Source of the DNA: UBA1738 sp045577675
Lineage (GTDB): Bacteria; Bacillota; Clostridia; UBA1381
Reading direction: 5' to 3'
Length of the DNA stretch: 22,703 bases
Assembly: GCA_045577675.1 (NCBI GenBank)
Contig: JAZNIV010000079.1
Location: forward strand, 1-22,703
A program made the translations under genes and the position numbers. The stretch's first letter is position 1, and every line of letters starts with the position of its first letter. Shown here one piece after another: positions 1-7,145 of this stretch. Below the pieces are notes generated by a model. That model worked only from the letters and a program-made list of their open reading frames with translations, searched no databases and was not told the DNA's origin.

Positions 1-48
1 TACATTTCTGGGGTTTGCGAAATGGTCCATAACCTTTTCAGAATACAT
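1..48 (-). CDS. iscU: IscU/NifU-type Fe-S scaffold protein, N-terminal fragment
   Basis: Only the first 16 codons are inside the window. They read MYSEKVMDHFANPRNV, the typical amino end of IscU/NifU scaffold proteins, which hold the nascent Fe-S cluster on conserved cysteines that lie outside this window. The ATG at 48 lies one base after the stop codon of the cysteine desulfurase gene, and the end of that gene supplies a GAGAGG ribosome binding site. The two genes are therefore very probably co-transcribed and translationally coupled. The desulfurase would deliver sulfur to this scaffold. Confidence 0.85.
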   Translation of the reverse strand, partial: MYSEKVMDHFANPRNV

Positions 49-49
49 T

Positions 50-1231
50 TTACCTCTCTCCTCTCAAAACCTCTTCATAAAGCGGCGACATCATCCTGAG
101 CCGCTCAATTACCGGAGGAATCACCTCCAATACATAGTCAACTTCCTCATCGGTAGTATCTTCTCCCACGCTGAGCCTCAGTGAGCCGTGCGCAATTTCG
201 TGAGGAAGTCCGATAGCCAAAAGCACGTGTGACGGGTCAAGTGAGCCTGATGCACAGGCACTTCCGCTCGATGCAGCAATACCCTTCATATCAAGAAGCA
301 TCAAAATTGACTCGCCCTCAATATACTTAAAGGAAAAATTCACGTTATTGCAAAGACGTGTATCGTCCTTAGGACCGTTTAAACGGCAATATGGAACCTT
401 TTCCTGTATTCCCGAAATTAATTTATCACGAAGCCTTTTCATTTTTTCAATCTTTTCATCAAGGTCTGTGTTTGCAAGCTCCAAAGCCTTTGCAAGCCCT
501 GCCATTCCTGCTACATTTTCGGTTGCGGCACGCTTGCCTCTTTCCTGTCCTCCGCCGTGAATAAGATTATCAATCTTAACTCCGTTTCTGATATATAACG
601 CTCCCACACCCTTTGGTCCGTGGAACTTATGTGCTGAAATTGAAAGCATATCAACACCAAGCTCGTTCACATCAAGCTTCATATGTCCGACCGCCTGAAC
701 GCTGTCGGTATGGAAAATCACTTTATGGTCTTTACATATTTTCGCAATCTCTGAAATCGGCTCTATCGTTCCAATTTCATTATTTGCCGTCATAACTGAA
801 ACAAGAATTGTCTTGTCGGTTATTGCAGCCTCGACATCTTCGGGATTTACACGTCCGTTTTCGTCAACAGTCAGATATGTCACCGAAAATCCATGCCTTT
901 CCAGATATTCGCATGTAGAAAGTATTGCATGATGCTCAATTTTAGATGTAATGATATGGTTTCCCTTATCCTTGTTTGCAAAAGCAACTCCCTTAATAGC
1001 CCAGTTATCTGCCTCACAGCCGGATGCTGTAAAATAAATCTCGTTAGTTTTTGCACCAAGCTGCTTTGCCACGCGTTCACGAATTTCGTAAACAGCATTT
1101 TCTGCCTTTCTTCCTACCTCATAGAACTTGGAGGATGCGTTTCCGTAGATTTCTGTATAGTAAGGAAGCATTGCCTCCAGAACCTCTTTTTTCAGAGAAG
1201 TTGTTGCATTATTATCTAAGTATACATTCAT
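50..1231 (-). CDS. iscS: Cysteine desulfurase (NifS/IscS family)
   Basis: A PLP-dependent aminotransferase-fold enzyme that takes sulfur from L-cysteine and passes it as persulfide to Fe-S cluster assembly and other thio-cofactor pathways in the cytoplasm. The protein begins MNVYLDNNATT, the family signature. It has the PLP-binding lysine in SAHKFHGPKG (about K202) and the persulfide-forming cysteine in SGSACASGSLDPSHVL (about C326). At 393 aa it is full length. A second in-frame ATG at 1240 would add MLI; GAGG and GGAG motifs lie upstream and could serve either start. I prefer 1231 because family members start at this point. It sits directly before iscU, and its promoter is consensus with an operator-like inverted repeat. 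Confidence 0.95.
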   Translation of the reverse strand: MNVYLDNNATTSLKKEVLEAMLPYYTEIYGNASSKFYEVGRKAENAVYEIRERVAKQLGAKTNEIYFTASGCEADNWAIKGVAFANKDKGNHIITSKIEHHAILSTCEYLERHGFSVTYLTVDENGRVNPEDVEAAITDKTILVSVMTANNEIGTIEPISEIAKICKDHKVIFHTDSVQAVGHMKLDVNELGVDMLSISAHKFHGPKGVGALYIRNGVKIDNLIHGGGQERGKRAATENVAGMAGLAKALELANTDLDEKIEKMKRLRDKLISGIQEKVPYCRLNGPKDDTRLCNNVNFSFKYIEGESILMLLDMKGIAASSGSACASGSLDPSHVLLAIGLPHEIAHGSLRLSVGEDTTDEEVDYVLEVIPPVIERLRMMSPLYEEVLRGER

Positions 1232-1278
1232 AATTAACATCTCCGTTTCCTCTATATTAAATGTTTACATTTTAACAA

Positions 1279-1294
1279 ATGAACACTCATTCAT
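1279..1294. promoter_or_regulatory. Operator-like inverted repeat at the iscS start site
   Basis: ATGAACACTCATTCAT has perfect 5-bp arms (ATGAA/TTCAT) around a 6-bp centre and lies immediately after the -10 box of the iscS promoter. A repressor bound here would cover the transcription start. The look (ATGAATGAGTGTTCAT) is that of TetR/AcrR-family operators in Firmicutes; it does not resemble the IscR box. The regulator is not in the window, so its identity is inference. Confidence 0.5.
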
Positions 1295-1323
1295 ATTATA
1301 ATCTATACGGGCTGTTTTGTCAA
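1295..1323 (-). promoter_or_regulatory. Consensus sigma-A promoter of iscS-iscU
   Basis: Read on the minus strand this is TTGACA (1323-1318), a 17-bp spacer, then TATAAT (1300-1295), matching consensus at every position. Transcription would start near 1288, inside the inverted repeat at 1279-1294, leaving a leader of about 55 nt before the iscS start. Confidence 0.85.
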
Positions 1324-1368
1324 CTTTATTTGCTTAATTATTATACATCAAATTACATAAAATTACTC

Positions 1369-1397
1369 TATACAAAACGCGAAATTTGTTATATAAT
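1369..1397 (+). promoter_or_regulatory. Probable promoter of tmcAL
   Basis: A perfect TATAAT at 1392-1397 is preceded at 17 bp by TATACA (1369-1374), a mediocre -35 box. The start would fall near 1404, giving a short leader ahead of the GGAGG at 1424-1428. It is back to back with the iscS promoter. Confidence 0.5.
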
Positions 1398-1437
1398 ATT
1401 AAAAAGACATTTTTTCTGCCTTTGGAGGTGTATTTTG

Positions 1438-2577
1438 TTGAAGGTCGCAGGTGTTATATGTGAATACAATCCATTTCACAACGGACATAAATATCATCTT
1501 GATATATTAAAAAATGAATATGACGCAGTAATTTGTGTTATGAGCGGCAGCTTTGTGCAACGTGGTGATGTGGCTGTTTTTGATAAGTGGACAAGAGCAA
1601 AAGCTGCACTTTTGGGCGGTGCGGATTTGGTAATTGAGCTTCCTGTTCGGTACTGTCTTTCCTCTGCACAGGGCTTCTGCGAGGGCGGAATACGTATTCT
1701 TGACAGTCTTGGAATAGTTGATACTGTAAGCTTCGGCAGCGAATGCGGTGATATTGATGCACTTTATAATTGTGCAAGAGTTATGCTTGACGAGCCGCAG
1801 GAGGTTTCGAAAAAAATAAAGCTTTTGACTACGCAGGGAATGAGCTTTCCCAAGGCACGCTCACTTGCTTATGACGGAATTTTAGACAACGAAATAATTA
1901 AAGAGCCAAACAATATTCTTTCAATTGAATATATTTCTGCACTACTTAGGATAAACAGCAAAATAAAGCCAATTACTCACGCCCGAAAAGCAGTAGGCTA
2001 TCACGATATGCAAACAAGCGGCTCTTTTGCATCGGCAACCCTGCTTCGTGAAATACTTGGTAGCGGTAAGGACATATCTGAATTTACACCCTTTGACTTT
2101 TCCTGCTGTGAAAGGTATGACATAAACCGTCTTACCGATATATTTAAATATAAGCTGTTAAGTGAGGGTGCCTCTGCATTTTCCGGAATTCCCGATATGG
2201 AGCCGGGGCTTGACAACAGATTTTTAAAAGCTATAGACAAAAACAGTATATCTGAAATAGTTGACTTTGTGAAAACAAAGCGGTATACAAGAACACGCCT
2301 ACAGAGAATAATAGTATCCGTTATACTTGGTATAAAGGGTGATTTTGTGCCGCCTGAATATGTGCGTATTCTCGGAATGAACGAAACCGGAAAAAAACTT
2401 CTTTCAAGAATGAAGGACACCTGCACTCTTCCCATTGTAAATAAAGTTGCAGATTTTAAAAATGACTCTATAAATCCTGATATTCTGGCGACAAACCTTG
2501 CAGCATTTTGTGCAGATAAGCCTGTCCCTCAAAACAGGGATTTCACAACCTCACCTGTTATAATACAGAATCTTTAA
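1438..2577 (+). CDS. tmcAL: tRNA(Met) cytidine acetate ligase (YlbM/TmcAL family)
   Basis: Forms N4-acetylcytidine at the wobble position of elongator tRNA(Met) from acetate and ATP, a cytoplasmic tRNA-modification enzyme of the nucleotidyltransferase fold. The amino end (KVAGVICEYNPFHNGHKYH) carries the HxGH-type nucleotide-binding motif at about residues 14-17, followed by CVMSGSFVQRGD, both typical of the family. The frame is open upstream to 1279, but that stretch is promoter DNA. The GGAGG at 1424-1428 points to a TTG start, and TTG at 1438 gives the family-typical amino end; TTG at 1435 is the alternative. Length is 379 aa, close to the usual ~400. It is divergent from iscS and followed by repeat copy 1. 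Confidence 0.9.
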   Translation: MKVAGVICEYNPFHNGHKYHLDILKNEYDAVICVMSGSFVQRGDVAVFDKWTRAKAALLGGADLVIELPVRYCLSSAQGFCEGGIRILDSLGIVDTVSFGSECGDIDALYNCARVMLDEPQEVSKKIKLLTTQGMSFPKARSLAYDGILDNEIIKEPNNILSIEYISALLRINSKIKPITHARKAVGYHDMQTSGSFASATLLREILGSGKDISEFTPFDFSCCERYDINRLTDIFKYKLLSEGASAFSGIPDMEPGLDNRFLKAIDKNSISEIVDFVKTKRYTRTRLQRIIVSVILGIKGDFVPPEYVRILGMNETGKKLLSRMKDTCTLPIVNKVADFKNDSINPDILATNLAAFCADKPVPQNRDFTTSPVIIQNL

Positions 2578-2594
2578 AACTAAATTTAGCATAA

Positions 2595-2856
2595 GGGGCT
2601 GTAAAAAAATACAGTTCTTTTTTTGGGGATAGGAAAAATTGTTTGGAATGGATAAAACGAGCCAAGGCTTTGCCTTGGGTTACCCGATGGCGTACACGTG
2701 TGTACGCCTGGTGGCTCGTTTTATCCATAGCAAAAAGGCATAATAATAGAGAAATCTCTGTTTTTTGAGATTTCACTACCCTATTTAATCAAAAATCAGG
2801 CCCGTAAAATTTCTATGTTGTCGCCTTTTTGCGCTCCAGACTATTTTTACATCCCC
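2595..2856. repeat. Folded interspersed repeat, copy 1 (~262 bp)
   Basis: About 90% identical by eye to 8584-8841. The ends are imperfect inverted repeats (left GGGGCTGTAAAA, right TTTTTACATCCCC). Inside, from left to right: a small hairpin CTGTA/TACAG at the left edge; a perfect 17-bp stem (2648-2664 with 2712-2728) enclosing three short hairpins, CCAAGGC/GCCTTGG, GGG/CCC and GGCGTAC/GTACGCC; then a perfect 10-bp stem GCAAAAAGGC/GCCTTTTTGC (2730-2739 with 2823-2832) enclosing a 12-bp hairpin with one mismatch (2747-2758 with 2767-2778). It fills almost the whole gap between tmcAL and the exporter gene. It encodes no convincing protein. It could be a MITE-like element or a structured RNA family; I see no clear target-site duplication. 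Confidence 0.85.
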
Positions 2857-2861
2857 TATTA

Positions 2862-3695
2862 TCATAAAATAAAATCAAGACCTATTCCTGTAAGGACTCC
2901 GATTACATATATAATTGCAAGGATTATAAGGTTTTGCTTAAGGTTTTTGTTATGCTTGAAAAGAACAATAAGCCCCACACCTGCTCCTGTGCAAAGTCCG
3001 CCTATAAGTGCGGAAAGAGTTATTTTTCCTGCCAGATAAAGCTCAGTTAAAACAACAGATGCGGCACAGTTTGGAATAATTCCAAATAGCGACGCAAAAA
3101 CTGCCTGCAGCACCCTATCAGATGAAATCGTCTGCATAACAGGCGTAAGCCAATCTGCGGCGGCTGAAAGAACAATGTTAACCGCAAAAATATAAAGAAA
3201 AATCTTTACCGAATGAATTATTGCAGATTTCAAAATTCCGCCGTCACAGCTTTCACAGTTACCATGAAAGTGATGATGTCCGTCACAGCAGGTATCAGCG
3301 GTTTTTGTGCGGACAACAAAATCAACAAAAAAACCGGCAATAACAGCTATTACAAGTTTCACCAAAATGAGCAAAATCAAATCCGCGAGTCTGTCAGGAT
3401 GTGCAAGCATAAGCGGTATTGCCTCATCTGATGTTGCGATAAATATTGCAATAACAGTACCCATACTTATAGCTTTTTTTGAAAACAGCTCCGATGCAAT
3501 TACCGAAAACCCGCATTGTGGTATTGTTCCGAACACTGCTCCCAAAAGCGGACCGAGCTTTTTTGATTTAGTAAACAGCCCGTGCATAAAATTATTATTT
3601 TTATGCTCTAAATACTCAACCAAAAGGTAAATAAGGAAAAGCAGCGGTAAAAGCCTTAATGAGTCGGAAAATGCATGATGTAAAATATGTTCCAT
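2862..3695 (-). CDS. Putative heavy-metal exporter, ArsP_2-like permease
   Basis: A 277-aa polytopic membrane protein with about 8-10 hydrophobic segments. Two related halves each carry a Pro-x-Cys motif, IPQCGFS near residue 60 and IPNCAAS near residue 210, as in the 10-TM putative heavy-metal/arsenic exporter family (Pfam ArsP_2). Between the halves, near residues 134-153, a loop contains CCDGHHHFHGNCESC, rich in Cys and His and likely to bind metal. The substrate (arsenical, manganese or another metal) cannot be decided from sequence. The ATG at 3695 directly follows the stop codon of the upstream PLP-enzyme gene, with a GGAG inside that gene's end, so the pair is an operon with coupled translation. 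Repeat copy 1 begins five bases after its TGA. Confidence 0.75.
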   Translation of the reverse strand: MEHILHHAFSDSLRLLPLLFLIYLLVEYLEHKNNNFMHGLFTKSKKLGPLLGAVFGTIPQCGFSVIASELFSKKAISMGTVIAIFIATSDEAIPLMLAHPDRLADLILLILVKLVIAVIAGFFVDFVVRTKTADTCCDGHHHFHGNCESCDGGILKSAIIHSVKIFLYIFAVNIVLSAAADWLTPVMQTISSDRVLQAVFASLFGIIPNCAASVVLTELYLAGKITLSALIGGLCTGAGVGLIVLFKHNKNLKQNLIILAIIYVIGVLTGIGLDFIL

Positions 3696-4982
3696 TTATA
3701 TTACTCCTCTGTCTCTCATTGCTTTTACTGACATAATTATACCCAACTTTGCAGATTCATAGGTAATTCCGCCCTGCATATATACCATATACGGAGGACG
3801 CATCGGGCCATCAGCCGAAAGCTCAATCGACGAGCCTTGATTAAACGCACCTGCCGCCATAATAACCTTTTCAGAATACCCAGGCATATCGCTTGGGATA
3901 GGTGTCACATACGCATCAACCGGCGAGCCCTTCTGAATACCCTCACAGAAAGCCAGAAGTGCTTCCCCGCTGCCAAGCTTTATCGCCTGAATTATATCGT
4001 GACGTACCTCTTTTGCCGCCGGCTCTACCAAAAAGCCGAGCTTTTCATAGATTGCCGCACACAAAATTGCCGTTTTAAGTGCCTGCGAAACAACATGTGG
4101 TGCAAAGAAAAGTCCCTGATAAAGCGGCTTGTTCATACCAAGTGTTGCTCCGTTTTCTCTTCCGATTCCAACAGTTGAAAGCCTGTATGCACAAAGCTCT
4201 ATGTACTTTGACTTTCCTGCGATATATCCGCCGGTCGGTGCAATTCCTCCTCCGGCATTTTTTATAAGAGAGCCGCCGCAAAGGTCAGCACCATAGTAGG
4301 TAGGCTCCTTTTCGTCCACAAATTCACCGTAGCAATTATCCACAAGAGCAAGGGTATCGGGCGAAATTTCCTTGACAAAGCTTATCATTTCACCGATTTC
4401 GGCAGCCGAGAAGGTTTTCCTCTCGCCATAACCCTTGGAACGCTGAATCCAAACCGCCTTGACCTTTTTTTCTGTTAAAACCCTTTTTATGGCATCATAA
4501 TCGGGAGAACTATCCGCCTTTAAATCTACCTGCATATAACTGATGCCGAAGTCCTTTAGTGAGCCTCTGCCTTCTTCTCCTGTAATTCCTACAACCTCTT
4601 CTAAGGTATCATACGGCTTTCCTGTTATTGCGACCACAAGGTCACCGGGACGGCATACAGCAAAAAGCATAGTAGAAAGAGTGTGAGTACCGGAGATAAA
4701 ATTGTATCTCACAAGTGCGTCCTCTGCCTCAAATACCTGTGCATAAATTTTATCCAGCATATCCCGTCCGATATCATCTGTTCCATAGCCGGAGGAGGCT
4801 ATAAAATATTCAGCCGATAGTCGGTTATCGGCAAATGCCTTCATAACCTTCATTTCGTTTATCTGTGCCATTTCCTCGACACGCTTAAATTGCTCGCTGA
4901 CACTTGCCTCAGCCTCGTCTACCATATTTAGTATATCCTCAGGAACACCAAACTGCTCCTTTAAAAATTCATTCTTTCCCAT
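3696..4982 (-). CDS. Methionine gamma-lyase-like PLP enzyme (aluminum-resistance protein family)
   Basis: A 428-aa type I PLP enzyme of the Alum_res family (YnbB-like), related to cystathionine/methionine gamma-lyases; the true substrate of this family is not settled. Visible marks are the substrate/PLP region FISGTHTLSTMLFAVCRPGD, the Asp-containing VDNCYGEFVDEKEP, and the presumed PLP lysine in GGSLIKNAGGG (about K241). The start was set at 4982, the M of MGKNEFLKEQFG, because AGAGG lies 7 bp upstream; an ATG at 5000 has no good ribosome binding site. It has its own consensus-like promoter and is first in a two-gene operon with the ArsP_2-like exporter, to which it abuts with no gap. Function in metal tolerance or sulfur amino acid turnover is inference. 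Confidence 0.85.
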   Translation of the reverse strand: MGKNEFLKEQFGVPEDILNMVDEAEASVSEQFKRVEEMAQINEMKVMKAFADNRLSAEYFIASSGYGTDDIGRDMLDKIYAQVFEAEDALVRYNFISGTHTLSTMLFAVCRPGDLVVAITGKPYDTLEEVVGITGEEGRGSLKDFGISYMQVDLKADSSPDYDAIKRVLTEKKVKAVWIQRSKGYGERKTFSAAEIGEMISFVKEISPDTLALVDNCYGEFVDEKEPTYYGADLCGGSLIKNAGGGIAPTGGYIAGKSKYIELCAYRLSTVGIGRENGATLGMNKPLYQGLFFAPHVVSQALKTAILCAAIYEKLGFLVEPAAKEVRHDIIQAIKLGSGEALLAFCEGIQKGSPVDAYVTPIPSDMPGYSEKVIMAAGAFNQGSSIELSADGPMRPPYMVYMQGGITYESAKLGIIMSVKAMRDRGVI

Positions 4983-5011
4983 TTTTTTACCTCTTTTCAT
5001 TCTGACTTTTA

Positions 5012-5040
5012 ATTATACACTAAATCCTGTCTTTTTGCAA
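5012..5040 (-). promoter_or_regulatory. Promoter of the PLP enzyme-exporter operon
   Basis: Minus-strand TTGCAA (5040-5035), 17-bp spacer, TATAAT (5017-5012). The start codon at 4982 lies about 25 nt after the expected transcription start. Confidence 0.7.
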
Positions 5041-5058
5041 TATTTTTGAGAAAAAGAA

Positions 5059-5087
5059 TTGTATATCCTTGTATTTAATGGTATAAT
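5059..5087 (+). promoter_or_regulatory. Candidate extended -10 promoter for the acetyltransferase gene
   Basis: TTGTAT (5059-5064), 17-bp spacer ending in TGG, then TATAAT (5082-5087). This would give a leader of about 140 nt before the start at 5236, containing a hairpin AAAAATGC/GCATTTTT around 5152-5180. A second TATAAT at 5188-5193 is closer to the gene but lacks a properly spaced -35 box. Confidence 0.5.
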
Positions 5088-5235
5088 ACTCTTAAAAAAC
5101 AATACAAAATCAAAGATTTTTGCGTTTCTGAAGAATATTGTATCACTTCATAAAAATGCATTTACAAGCAAGCATTTTTGTTCGTTATATAATGAAATTG
5201 GTTAAAAATTTAAATTTTACAGAAGAGGTGGAAAT

Positions 5236-5838
5236 ATGAGCAATTATGAAAAATTACATTCGGGCGAGCTATATCTTCCCGATGATGAAGAAATTATGAA
5301 AGAGCAATTAAAGTGTTTGGAAAAGCTATATGACTTTAATAATACACGCCCTTCAGAGCTTGGCAAGAGAGAAGGTATGCTTAAGGATATGTTTGCTGAG
5401 ATAGGCAGCGGCTGTTATATAGAGCCTCCGTTACATGCCAATTGGGGAGGTAAGCACGTACATTTCGGAAAAAATGTATACGCTAATTTCAATTTAACCT
5501 TAGTTGATGATACACATATTTATGTCGGAGATTATACTATGCTCGGACCGAATGTGACTGTGGCTACAGGAGGGCATCCGATTTTACCTGAGCTTCGTGA
5601 AAAAGCATATCAATATAATGCATCTGTCAGAATAGGCAAAAACTGCTGGATTGGAGCCGGTGCTGTCATCGTTCCGGGCGTTACAATCGGGGACAATACA
5701 GTTATAGGTGCAGGAAGTGTTGTTACAAAGGATATTCCTTCAAATGTCGTTGCTGTCGGGAATCCATGTCGCGTCCTTAGAGAAATTGGCGAGCATGATA
5801 AAAAATATTATTTTAAAAACAGAGAAATAAATCTATAA
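5236..5838 (+). CDS. Sugar O-acetyltransferase (maltose/galactoside acetyltransferase family)
   Basis: A 200-aa left-handed beta-helix acetyltransferase of the Maa/LacA/NodL type that uses acetyl-CoA to acetylate a sugar hydroxyl. The amino end has the helical Mac domain (about residues 5-60). Hexapeptide repeats follow from about residue 65, with the catalytic histidine in VATGGHPI and the CoA-binding turn GKNCWIGAGAVIVPGVTIGD. The carboxy end VVAVGNPCRVLREI is also typical. GAGGTGG sits just upstream of the ATG. The acceptor sugar is unknown; members of this family often act on diverse glycosides, so a maa symbol is not justified. The gene reads toward the TIGR04076-like gene, with a weak hairpin in between. 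Confidence 0.88.
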   Translation: MSNYEKLHSGELYLPDDEEIMKEQLKCLEKLYDFNNTRPSELGKREGMLKDMFAEIGSGCYIEPPLHANWGGKHVHFGKNVYANFNLTLVDDTHIYVGDYTMLGPNVTVATGGHPILPELREKAYQYNASVRIGKNCWIGAGAVIVPGVTIGDNTVIGAGSVVTKDIPSNVVAVGNPCRVLREIGEHDKKYYFKNREINL

Positions 5839-5856
5839 AAAACGTGCTTTATTTTG

Positions 5857-5887
5857 AAACAGGAAATTTATATGTTCCTGTTTTCGA
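5857..5887 (+). terminator. Possible weak terminator after the acetyltransferase gene
   Basis: A 9-bp perfect stem AAACAGGAA/TTCCTGTTT (5857-5865 with 5875-5883) with a 9-nt loop. The T run after it is very short, so termination may be partial and the downstream genes could receive read-through. Confidence 0.4.
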
Positions 5888-5908
5888 GCTGAAAGGAGCT
5901 TATATATT

Positions 5909-6226
5909 ATGAAAAAATGTCGGATAACCGTAATGAAAATGGCACGTTATGACGATTTGATAGAGAAATATGAAAACCCCATAGAGCATGCCTGTGATTT
6001 AAAGGAAGGGCAAGTCTTTATCGCAAACGGCTGGCAAAAGCCCGACGGCTTGTGCGACAGTGCATGGGAAACCATGTCCCCTTTTGTCCTTACCTTATCA
6101 CACGGAGGCGAGAATTTTTACGACGGCTGGATGAAAAATAAAAAATCCGCAATGCTTTCGTGCAACGATGGCTTCAGACCTGTCAGCTTTTATGTTGAAG
6201 CACTTGATGAAGATGCGGATAAATAA
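5909..6226 (+). CDS. TIGR04076-like small protein of unknown function
   Basis: A 105-aa soluble protein resembling the TIGR04076 family, for which no function is established. It begins MKKCRITVMKMARYDDL, has cysteines near residues 4, 28 and 49, and a central GQVFIANGWQKPDGLCDSAW segment followed by SPFVLTLSHGGENFYDGW. It has no signal peptide or membrane segment. An AAAGGAG precedes the ATG. The radical SAM gene starts 16 bp after its stop, so the two are probably one operon; a working relation between them is only inferred. The family is spread through Clostridia and similar proteins often sit beside redox or radical enzymes. Confidence 0.7.
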   Translation: MKKCRITVMKMARYDDLIEKYENPIEHACDLKEGQVFIANGWQKPDGLCDSAWETMSPFVLTLSHGGENFYDGWMKNKKSAMLSCNDGFRPVSFYVEALDEDADK

Positions 6227-6242
6227 TCAAAATGGTGATAAT

Positions 6243-7145
6243 ATGAAAGAAGCCTTACTAAAAAGCTGCCGGCTATGTCCACGAAAATGCGGTGTTGACC
6301 GCACAAAAGGAGAAACAGGCTTTTGCCAAAGCAGCGACAAAATCAGAATAGCTAAAAGCAGTCTGCACTTTTGGGAGGAGCCTTGTATTTCAGGTGAAGC
6401 CGGCTCGGGCACAGTGTTTTTTTCGTGCTGCACTCTAAAGTGCGTTTTCTGTCAAAACTATGGTATCAGCACGCAAAATCATGGCAGAGACATAACAGAG
6501 GATGAGCTTGCAAGGTGCTTTTTAGACCTTCAGGCTCAAGGTGCAAACAACATAAATCTTGTAACACCTACCCACTTTGCAGTGCAGATAATCTCTGCAA
6601 TAGAAATTGCAAGAAAAAAGGGGCTTGTGCTGCCGATAGTATACAACACAAGCGGATATGAAAATGTCGAAACAATTAAAATGCTTGACGGCTATGTTGA
6701 TATTTTTCTTCCTGACCTCAAATATTTTGATGATAAATATGCTGTAAAATATTCAAATGCAAAGGACTATTTTAAAACAGCCTCAGCCGCTATAAGGCAG
6801 ATGTATAATCAGGTTGGAAGCTGTGAATTTGACGAAAACGGCATAATTAAAAAAGGTGTAATCGTACGTCACCTGATGCTTCCCGGACTTCTTTTTGACA
6901 CGAAAAAGATTCTTGATTATCTACATTTCGAATACGGTAACAACATTTACATAAGCATAATGAGCCAGTACACTCCCCTTAGTACACTGCCCTGTAGCTT
7001 TCCGGAGCTTAACCGCAGAATCAATCCCAAGCACTATGACACAATACTTGATTATGCACTAAAGCTCGGCATAGAAAACGCATACGTTCAGGAGGGCAGC
7101 TCGGCAAGCGAAAGCTTTATTCCTGATTTTTATAACGATAACTGA
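6243..7145 (+). CDS. Radical SAM protein, PflX/PflA-like (COG1313 type)
   Basis: A 300-aa radical SAM protein related to pyruvate-formate-lyase activating enzymes. The cluster-binding CxxxCxxC is in SCCTLKCVFCQNYG (about residues 61-75). An amino-terminal cysteine set (CRLCPRKCGVDR and GFC, residues 9-35) is typical of the PflX/COG1313 subgroup and may bind a further cluster or zinc. The rest follows the partial TIM barrel: NINLVTPTHF, YNTSGYE, DIFLPDLKYFD. I chose the ATG at 6243, giving MKEALLKSCRLCP, because it has GGTGAT just upstream and avoids overlap with the previous gene; the frame is open further back to 6168. The target protein or substrate is unknown. Its last 16 bp overlap the convergent MATE gene. 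Confidence 0.88.
   Translation: MKEALLKSCRLCPRKCGVDRTKGETGFCQSSDKIRIAKSSLHFWEEPCISGEAGSGTVFFSCCTLKCVFCQNYGISTQNHGRDITEDELARCFLDLQAQGANNINLVTPTHFAVQIISAIEIARKKGLVLPIVYNTSGYENVETIKMLDGYVDIFLPDLKYFDDKYAVKYSNAKDYFKTASAAIRQMYNQVGSCEFDENGIIKKGVIVRHLMLPGLLFDTKKILDYLHFEYGNNIYISIMSQYTPLSTLPCSFPELNRRINPKHYDTILDYALKLGIENAYVQEGSSASESFIPDFYNDN

Noticed and set aside
1279..1437. Upstream extension of tmcAL starting at 1279
   Set aside because: The added 53 codons cover the divergent promoters and the operator; GGAGG at 1424-1428 and the family amino end place the start at 1438.
2648..2728. Cloverleaf-like fold resembling a tRNA
   Set aside because: The closing stem is 17 bp, the inner loops are 3-6 nt, and there is no T-loop GTTC, anticodon loop or CCA-end geometry.
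2558..2776. 72-codon minus-strand frame across repeat copy 1
   Set aside because: It mostly translates the folded repeat, has no good ribosome binding site, and the matching frame in copy 2 is broken by a 2-bp length difference.
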